Shown one piece after another: positions 57,170 through 64,000 of a stretch of DNA of 64,000 nucleotides (within the stretch, counting starts at the first letter, position 1; each line of letters opens with the position of its first letter). The stretch spans positions 868,001 through 932,000 of the forward strand of contig LSRY02000028.1 of assembly GCA_001643675.2 (NCBI GenBank), in the 5' to 3' direction. The notes beneath the pieces are model-generated. The model ran no database searches. It was not told where the DNA came from and saw only the letters and a list, made by a program, of their open reading frames with translations. A program made the position numbers and the translations under genes. Source of the DNA: Monocercomonoides exilis. Lineage: Eukaryota > Preaxostyla > Oxymonadida > Polymastigidae.

Positions 57170-57855
57170 TAGAATAGAATAGAACAGAATAGAATGGAAA
57201 AGAATGGAAAAGAAAAACAAATTATTAAATGGAATCAAGAAAAATAATAGAAAAAAATTTCAAAAAAAAGGTATTTTTGAATTGTCGAAAAATATTTACA
57301 AAATTAAAGCTTTAAAAAGAATTGAAACAAAAAACTTTGAACACAATGACTTTTAGCGAAATGGAAAAATTTTTGAAACAAAACAAACATAATCACAATA
57401 AATGAAACGTTCCTTTTTATTAGGTGTATCTCATCGTTTGTGGGAGAGAATAAGATAATCAGCAACTTTTCTTTCCGAAGTGATAATGCGTTTGTAAAAA
57501 GAAACATTTCAAAAACGAATTCAAAATATTGTTTTTGTTTCAGCACCATTTACATAAAATATTGAAAGAGTAATGCATACATAAAGCAATCTATTTCCGT
57601 AAATGGTCTGTAAATACACATAACCGAAGATACTAGAATTATCTGGAAGAAACCTTCATATACATCCGTTTTCTTTTTCTTTTTCGATTTCTTCTTCATT
57701 TTAACTTCGTTTCTGAGATGCTTCCAAAGCGATGAAATTGCTCGAACTTGATTTTATTCTTATCGAGATTGAGATGATCAATCACAATTCTGAACCACAA
57801 TTATTTCTTTATTTTCTTGATTCAAGGAAGCAGCAGAAGAATAAATGTCGGATGA
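56612..57855. other. Intergenic with simple repeats
   Basis: AT-rich DNA between the PH gene and the end of the surface-protein gene. It contains a 33-base A tract (57106-57138), a (GA)n tract (57139-57169) and (AGAAT)n repeats (57171-57210). I recognise no coding sequence. Confidence 0.7.
57106..57210 (+). repeat. Poly-A, (GA)n and (AGAAT)n tracts
   Basis: A33 is followed directly by about 15 GA units and about 8 imperfect AGAAT units. It could be read as the poly-A end of an old retroposed sequence, but no retroposed body or target duplication was found. Confidence 0.85.
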
Positions 57856-60800
57856 TTAAATATCGAAAATATCTGTTTTCGTAACTGTTGGACCTTCGCT
57901 TGATGAAAATTTTTCATTTTTTGATTCATCAAACAAGGTTGAATTAACATCAGGTAACTCACCATTCGATTCTTCTTTTTGTTGCTTTTGTAATTTCTTC
58001 TTCTTCTTCTTCTTCTTTTTCTTCAATTTGTCCGGAATTATATTTTCATTCACAAGAAACTCTTCTGGAGAATTAATGGCATTCTCCTTTGTTTGCTCCT
58101 TATCAGATTTGATATCGGTAAAATTATGTGCATTTAATGCTTCCGAATCTCCATCTTTGGGCTTTTCCACTGAACAGTTTTGATCAGACGATGATTTATC
58201 ATGCACTGCATTCAGAGCTGAAAATTGATCAGTTTCTTTCTGTTCCTGCTCTTCGATATTGTTATTCACATGAATTGCAGGATCCCCTGATTGTTCAGAA
58301 GTGCTTTTTTCAACTTTCTTTTTCTTTTTCTTCTTTCGAAGACGCTCTTGTTTGCGCTCTCCATCTGCAACTGGAGGATTTTCAGATTCCATATTGCAAC
58401 ATCTTGTATTTACTTCACCCTGCCCAGATTGGGCTGAATCTACAGGATTATCTGGAGTTGTTTGTTTAAATGATGCACTCAGAGTATTAACAGAAACAGT
58501 ATCATCAAGAATCGTATCTGTTCTGATGATGTTTTTTGTATTTTCTGATAAATTGTTGCATTGTTTCAATTCAGAATCTTCAGTAGCTTTGTCGTCATCT
58601 CCAAATAAAGAGAAAGGAGTGCTCGATGCTGAAGAAGATGCATGATAATATTCAGGAGATTTAAAATTAACCGATTCGATGTTATCAGATCCATTATTTT
58701 TTTCTACCATTGCAACTGTATTTTTCAAAAGGATTCCTTCACATCCCGTCTCTTCTTTTTCATTTTCTGGTTGCACATCATTCAATTTTGCTCCCCTTCT
58801 ATGCGTTCCTTTCTTTCCTTTCTTTTTCCTTTTTCTTTGCGAAGGATTTGCCATTTGTTCAGAATCCCGTTTCAAGTCAATATTCTCATGAGATGCAAAT
58901 GCAGGACAAGCGGCACTAATCTCAGTTAATACATCTTGAGAATCGCCCGTTATTTCATTTTTCGGCAGAGCATTACGCATCATTGAAGTCATTAAAAGCT
59001 TGCTCATTATATCTTCTTTTAATTCATCAGAAAAAGAATCATTCTCAGCTACACTGAAATTTTTAGACATGAAGCCGTTATTTGACTGAGATAGATCCAA
59101 ACTTTGTGCAACTGAGTTATTTTCATTTGCCAGAAGCGCTGCTGTTGAAGAAACAGACAACAAATCTGTTGAGCCCTGTTTAAACGAGAGATTATCTGTA
59201 TTTTGCCCATTTGGATAAAGTGATTCAAAAGATTCAAGAAAGCTGGAATTACCTGATATATCAGCTGACGAGCATTCATTGTATTCTTCATTTGGTGAAT
59301 CGTTAGCCAATCCAGGAGTATTCTCAAATGGATTTGTTGATGCGGGCGACGAATTGTTAAGTTGTTTCTTATTAATACCATCTCCATCAACATTTGAAAC
59401 CTTCGATGATTGAATAACGATCGACGAATTATCCCGTTTTGATATCGTCTTATTAACAGGATTTATTGCTATCCCTTGTTTGTCGTTTTCGTTCATGCCC
59501 GTCAATCCCTTTTCTTCACATTCTTCATTAATATCTCTAATTTCGATTCCTTTCCATTTATTTGAGCGCTTTTTCTTAACAATTACAATAACAGCAATAA
59601 TCACAGCGATAATCAAAACTCCAACAATAATAAGTATAATCCACCAAGGAAATGCTTTTGCTGATGATTTGGAAGTATCATTAGGTTGTTCAATAACATC
59701 TTGCAAAAGTACAGGTTCCGTTTTAATAACACGAACACCGTTTGAATGTTTTTTAGAAAGAGCGTTCTCTTTCAATGAAAGAACTGCTCGAACCCAAATT
59801 TGAATATTTGTTAAGTCAAATGCAGACTGAAGCTGAGATTTTGATGTCTCGATTGCATTCTCATCCTGGTTGATATACGTGCATGTTACAAAGGATAAAG
59901 AAATTTCTTGCATTCTTGCATTTTCATCAGATACATTTAAGGAAAACAATTCATATGAAACGAGACACGGCAGAAGGTTATTTCCTTTGAAATGGATAAT
60001 TGTTTTATCATCCTCATCAATTCTCATTGTTGTCAAGACGTGAGGCCTGCAAAAAAGATAAGTTTTTTGAGGAAATTCTTTCAATGTCTCTTCAGATAAA
60101 TCACCGCTTTCTTCAGAACTCCAATTCAGTGAACTGTTTATTGAACAGCCACTATTCTGAATCCACATTTCGAGATATTCACCATCGAGAAGAAGATTTG
60201 GATCTTTGATTCCAGATTCGTCGGAATATGAATCAAATGAAAGTGCACCCGAATCACACAGAATGTTCCTCCGAACAGAAGTGTACCCTACAGAGTTTAT
60301 TGCATTGTTTATAAATTCACACTCAATCAGGTTAGCATACCCTCCAATAATAATCAACGCTCCAGCCGATGAATTCTTAAATGTCACGAAATTTATAGTT
60401 GAGATGCAGTTTTTTAGTGTTACAAGCGATCCCTCAAACCTGCAGCTGAAATGCTCTTGATTTTCTTTGTTATTGATTGAACTAATCCTATCACTGACAC
60501 AAGATATTGAGCAATTATATAACTTCATAATACTATCCGTAGCACTTAGTATTTCTTCATTTTCTGAAAGAATGAAACATGAACATAAATTCGAATTGTT
60601 AATAGAGATATCCACTGAATCTAAATTTATCAACGATCCAACTCCCGTATGCGTAACATTGCAAAAATTTAAATTTCGAACAATAACAGACGCCTTTTCT
60701 GAAGTGGCTGTTCGAAAACTGTTGACAACAGAAGTTGAAGAAAATACAATGTTTTTGAAAGAAATATTTGAAACTTCGAATGCTATTTGCTCGTTATCTT

Positions 60801-63800
60801 GAAATATAAAATTTCGTGAATATTTTGATGCATTAAGTTTTAAATCTTCATTGAACGATTCGACTGGCGTAATATCATCAATTATTTGCAGCATGTCTCC
60901 ATTTACGATACTCACTCCATCAATAGAAACATCTTCCACTTTCATCGAAGATAGCACATGGGAAATCACAAACAAAACTGCTTCAGAACGAACAACTTCT
61001 CCGCAACCATACAGTTGAATGCATTTAACAATCAATTCTCCTTTAATTTTTGCCAGTATTCCAATGTCTTTTGAGTTGTTATTTATTCTGAAGTCACATT
61101 CTCGAATCTTCAAGAATCCGTCAGTTGAGCGAATCACGCAAACATAGCCCACTTTCTCGAGATCAAAAAGAAATCCCCCGATTGTAATGTTTCCAGAAGA
61201 AGAAAACAATGAGTCGAGTCTTTCCTCGCCAGTTGGTGCTGAATATCCAATAGTTACTGGAACAGGATAAGAGTCGCTGCTGCCAACGCTGCAAAAGCCA
61301 TGAAGTCCTCGATTCTCAAGTTCCCCAACAAAAATAATTTTTGATGTTATTGAATACGATGAATCAACATACAGTATTGCGGATGAGGCATCTTTCTCAA
61401 ATTTATTTCTAATGAATTCATTGGATTTGCAAGGAAACGTTTTCGAACCGCATAAAAATGAATCTTCCCCATGCTCAAGAGACAAATAGATAGAGTCTCC
61501 ATGATATGTCCAATAAGTGAACAAATTGATAGGCTCATCATCGTTCTGATATCTCGTTCCAAAATATAGCAAGCATTCATCAATATTGATTGTGGGAAGA
61601 TAAAAATCAAACTGATTCAATGGAGCAACGAATTCAAGATCATCACATTCCACAAAAATGTTTTTTCCTACTTGAGCGTTACAAAATTCAAATGAAAGAT
61701 CTTTCAATTGAAATCTATTCGTTTCATTTTCAATCACCTTCATGAAAAAAGCGCCTCCTCTTCCATTTAATTCAGATGCTGAACAATTATCAAATGAACA
61801 ATCACCAATTTTACAAAAGCCATTCGAATATATTTTTGAGTAAAATCCGCCTCCGTTTGTGTTGTCGTTGATTAGATTGTCATTCAAAAAGGTGCAATTA
61901 GAAATAAATGTTTTCTCATTTTCTTTTGTTACAATAATTCCTAAAGTTCCATTCGATACTGTTGATGTGACGTTGATGAAGCTGCAGTTATCAAAAGAAA
62001 CCAGAACACTCACATCATTCATTTTATTCATTGCAGAAAATTGTCTAACAAATGTGACGCCTTCGAATAGAACAAAAGGTGTGATGGCAAAATGCAAATC
62101 AATAAATGAACAATTTGCCAAAGTAACAAATCCAGATAATACAGTCATTAGCGAACAATTTAGAAATGCGCTTCCTCCTTCAATCGCAAAATTGATTGTA
62201 TACAATCCAGTACTTTGTGAACTATTTTCTGATAAAATGATTGAAACAATGGAATTTGGTAGTTGTCCAGAAATAATGAATCGTAGTCTTGATAATTTTA
62301 TTGTTTTGTAATTTATCATAACACATCCGACAGCATTTGAGAAAGATGATGGAACAATAATATTTGCTGTTGATGAATCGTAAGATCTCAGTTCGTATCC
62401 ACTTAATTCTTCTTTAGAACGCAAAGTCAAATTTGAACAAACACATATTGTGAACGAGTTCACACTTAGATGTAATTTCCCATAGAATAAAGACTCACAA
62501 GGCTCGTTAATTGATCCACACCTCGAGACATCGATCCCTTCATCAGAAATAAATGTGCTGTTTGATGAATATACAATCAGAAATCGAAGCAGATCAAAAT
62601 TCATAATCCTTTCATCATTTGTGTCATTACCCACAAACGCATTTTCAACATTTGCAAAAGTATCAAAATCAAAATCAAAATTTCTTAAGCAAATTGTTCC
62701 ATTGAGATCTTTGCCAATCATAAATAAAAATTTGGCTTTATATGCTGAGCAGTTAATGAACAGAATATTCCTCAAGCTCAGTTCAATAGGCGAATGATAA
62801 TTCAAATAAATAGCTCCTCCATAAGAAGTATTCCCTTCTGCAGAGTCATTCGTAAAATTAACATTATTTAGAACAATATTAGAAAGTTCCTCGGAAATTT
62901 CTTCCATGAAAATACAAGAACCGTTTCCTTGCAGCGAGCGAATAGCGTTAAATGCGCAATTAGTGACATTCATGCCAGAATTGCATCCTTTCACAATGCT
63001 ATCGCTGGAAAATTGTAATTTCTCAAATTGTGAATCACCCATAGCAAGCGAAGCACTGCTTGAATTGATATTAAACAAAGAAGATGACGGAAAACTCAGC
63101 AAAAATGCAGAAAAATTGCAAATGAAAATTTTTCCTCCACAGATTCGTGCAAATCCATATCCAATTTCTGTTTCGGTGCTTTGTATCCCACACTTGTTAA
63201 AATTGAGATTGTCTGAATCAACTCGAAATAAAGATCCTCGACCATTTAACGTTCTGGATAAATTAAACATTATATTATTGAAATATGAAGACGCTTTTGT
63301 AATCATCAGCTCATCTTGGACAAGTTCGATTGGTGATATAATAGCAAATCCATTTGAGGAAATGCAGGATGAAGAACTAATTCTCCATTCCTGATCATCA
63401 AAAACGAATTCTTCATCAAAAGCAAAAGGCTGAGAAATTAACAAAACGCGAGGCTGTGAACCAAATCGAGATTCTGACGAAATGTTCAATGAACGACATG
63501 GATAATTCATAAATCCACAAGCAGAGAAATCAGCACCTTCTGTCCCATTAATGAAAATTGGTAATGATAAATTTTTCAAATAAAGATCAAGTGGAATCAA
63601 TAAATTTACTCCTGCTGTTTCTCTTTCAATTCCAGAATATGAAAATCTCTCTTCTTCATTTATAGACAAAGCAAAAGAAAACTTATTAACAGCTCTAAAT
63701 AAATTGTTGGAATTCACAAACACGTTCTTCCCTGCATCGGCTCCGCATTCTTCAAACATCACTTCTTTCAGAAAGAAATCGGAAGCATTTCCAACTAACA

Positions 63801-64000
63801 ATAAACACAGGCCACCTCCGCAACCACCATTTCCTTCTTCGCTCCTTATTGAAGTACAGTTCTTCAACCCTGTTGCTCCATTTCTATAACTTTTAGAATC
63901 TTCTTCGTTTTTTGTCTTGACGTTAGACACGTTTCCAATGCTGAACCATGATCCTTCCTTCATCTCAACGCACATTCCTCCTCCATTTCTGCCAATGCAT
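57856..64000 (-). CDS. Large type I membrane protein with parallel-beta-helix-like repeats and CG/PC modules, 5' partial
   Basis: The frame is open through the right edge, so the N-terminus is missing; more than 2045 aa are visible with no intron. The ectodomain is rich in Asn/Ser/Phe/Cys, with many N-glycosylation sites and recurring phrases such as NCSFxN, GGAxFxxxx and FENCSA, the style of right-handed beta-helix (pectin-lyase-fold or Pmp-like) adhesins. A Cys-Gly/Pro-Cys signature recurs three times: DFSACGFMNYPCRSL (about 63510), DVSRCGSINEPCESL (about 62510) and DSFLCGSKTFPCKS (about 61440), about 330-360 residues apart. A single membrane segment (WWIILIIVGVLIIAVIIAVI, about 59646-59580) is followed by KKKR and a cytoplasmic tail of about 570 aa, rich in Ser/Asn/Glu with Lys runs (8-9 Lys near 58000). 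Such proteins form large families in oxymonads (recollection). The function is probably cell surface or adhesion. Confidence 0.85.
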   Translation of the reverse strand, partial: CIGRNGGGMCVEMKEGSWFSIGNVSNVKTKNEEDSKSYRNGATGLKNCTSIRSEEGNGGCGGGLCLLLVGNASDFFLKEVMFEECGADAGKNVFVNSNNLFRAVNKFSFALSINEEERFSYSGIERETAGVNLLIPLDLYLKNLSLPIFINGTEGADFSACGFMNYPCRSLNISSESRFGSQPRVLLISQPFAFDEEFVFDDQEWRISSSSCISSNGFAIISPIELVQDELMITKASSYFNNIMFNLSRTLNGRGSLFRVDSDNLNFNKCGIQSTETEIGYGFARICGGKIFICNFSAFLLSFPSSSLFNINSSSASLAMGDSQFEKLQFSSDSIVKGCNSGMNVTNCAFNAIRSLQGNGSCIFMEEISEELSNIVLNNVNFTNDSAEGNTSYGGAIYLNYHSPIELSLRNILFINCSAYKAKFLFMIGKDLNGTICLRNFDFDFDTFANVENAFVGNDTNDERIMNFDLLRFLIVYSSNSTFISDEGIDVSRCGSINEPCESLFYGKLHLSVNSFTICVCSNLTLRSKEELSGYELRSYDSSTANIIVPSSFSNAVGCVMINYKTIKLSRLRFIISGQLPNSIVSIILSENSSQSTGLYTINFAIEGGSAFLNCSLMTVLSGFVTLANCSFIDLHFAITPFVLFEGVTFVRQFSAMNKMNDVSVLVSFDNCSFINVTSTVSNGTLGIIVTKENEKTFISNCTFLNDNLINDNTNGGGFYSKIYSNGFCKIGDCSFDNCSASELNGRGGAFFMKVIENETNRFQLKDLSFEFCNAQVGKNIFVECDDLEFVAPLNQFDFYLPTINIDECLLYFGTRYQNDDEPINLFTYWTYHGDSIYLSLEHGEDSFLCGSKTFPCKSNEFIRNKFEKDASSAILYVDSSYSITSKIIFVGELENRGLHGFCSVGSSDSYPVPVTIGYSAPTGEERLDSLFSSSGNITIGGFLFDLEKVGYVCVIRSTDGFLKIRECDFRINNNSKDIGILAKIKGELIVKCIQLYGCGEVVRSEAVLFVISHVLSSMKVEDVSIDGVSIVNGDMLQIIDDITPVESFNEDLKLNASKYSRNFIFQDNEQIAFEVSNISFKNIVFSSTSVVNSFRTATSEKASVIVRNLNFCNVTHTGVGSLINLDSVDISINNSNLCSCFILSENEEILSATDSIMKLYNCSISCVSDRISSINNKENQEHFSCRFEGSLVTLKNCISTINFVTFKNSSAGALIIIGGYANLIECEFINNAINSVGYTSVRRNILCDSGALSFDSYSDESGIKDPNLLLDGEYLEMWIQNSGCSINSSLNWSSEESGDLSEETLKEFPQKTYLFCRPHVLTTMRIDEDDKTIIHFKGNNLLPCLVSYELFSLNVSDENARMQEISLSFVTCTYINQDENAIETSKSQLQSAFDLTNIQIWVRAVLSLKENALSKKHSNGVRVIKTEPVLLQDVIEQPNDTSKSSAKAFPWWIILIIVGVLIIAVIIAVIVIVKKKRSNKWKGIEIRDINEECEEKGLTGMNENDKQGIAINPVNKTISKRDNSSIVIQSSKVSNVDGDGINKKQLNNSSPASTNPFENTPGLANDSPNEEYNECSSADISGNSSFLESFESLYPNGQNTDNLSFKQGSTDLLSVSSTAALLANENNSVAQSLDLSQSNNGFMSKNFSVAENDSFSDELKEDIMSKLLMTSMMRNALPKNEITGDSQDVLTEISAACPAFASHENIDLKRDSEQMANPSQRKRKKKGKKGTHRRGAKLNDVQPENEKEETGCEGILLKNTVAMVEKNNGSDNIESVNFKSPEYYHASSSASSTPFSLFGDDDKATEDSELKQCNNLSENTKNIIRTDTILDDTVSVNTLSASFKQTTPDNPVDSAQSGQGEVNTRCCNMESENPPVADGERKQERLRKKKKKKKVEKSTSEQSGDPAIHVNNNIEEQEQKETDQFSALNAVHDKSSSDQNCSVEKPKDGDSEALNAHNFTDIKSDKEQTKENAINSPEEFLVNENIIPDKLKKKKKKKKKKLQKQQKEESNGELPDVNSTLFDESKNEKFSSSEGPTVTKTDIFDI

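Noticed and set aside
57106-57210. Poly-A end of a retrotransposon
   Set aside because: No reverse-transcriptase or other element body lies next to the A tract, and no target duplication is visible; treated as simple repeat.

Overview
The window is nuclear DNA of a microbial eukaryote. It is AT-rich, most genes are interrupted by short GT-AG introns (roughly 37-240 nt), and the genes encode eukaryote-specific proteins. The code is standard: TAA, TAG and TGA all end conserved proteins at the expected place. At the right edge lies a very large surface-type protein with Cys-Gly/Pro-Cys repeat modules, one membrane span and a lysine-rich tail. That style, together with the AT-rich short introns, makes me think of Preaxostyla (oxymonads such as Monocercomonoides or Blattamonas). 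This is inference and was not tested.

Layout, left to right. A 3' fragment of a terminal-uridylyltransferase-like gene (+, 1-2767). A 4.6 kb AT-rich gene desert holding a 427-bp MITE-like element. A complete nine-exon MYST histone acetyltransferase (+, 7338-9493). An unrecognised six-exon gene (-, 10314-11188) divergent from the splicing factor gene SYF2 (+, 11249-12550). A 10.8 kb intronless polyketide synthase gene (-, 13477-24324) divergent from the RNA polymerase III subunit RPC3 (+, 24504-27908). An unrecognised 817-aa protein (+, 28133-30583). The autophagy protease ATG4 with a huge serine-rich insert (-, 31476-35606). An AUP1-like acyltransferase (-, 35798-37761). A non-coding region dominated by a large palindrome. 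A 3326-aa ubiquitin hydrolase of the USP9X/24/34 type (+, 40229-50357). A CLU/CLUH homologue (-, 50969-55963). A 117-aa PH-domain protein (-, 56162-56611). The surface protein, which runs off the right edge (-, 57856-64000).

The most remarkable item is the polyketide synthase. It has a complete highly reducing module, KS-AT-DH-CMeT-ER-KR-ACP, followed by a second acyltransferase that resembles the malonyl/palmitoyl transferase (MPT) of fungal type I fatty acid synthase. This MPT continues through the segment that in yeast is the N-terminus of the other FAS subunit. A polyketide line that ends in an FAS-type transferase instead of a thioesterase suggests transfer of the finished chain to CoA, or a second loading site.

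The other genes are mostly housekeeping (transcription, splicing, ubiquitin, autophagy, lipid and translation-related) and do not form an obvious functional cluster. Several carry long Ser-rich low-complexity insertions inside conserved folds. I rebuilt exon structures by hand from splice sites, reading phase and protein conservation; no alignment or search was run.
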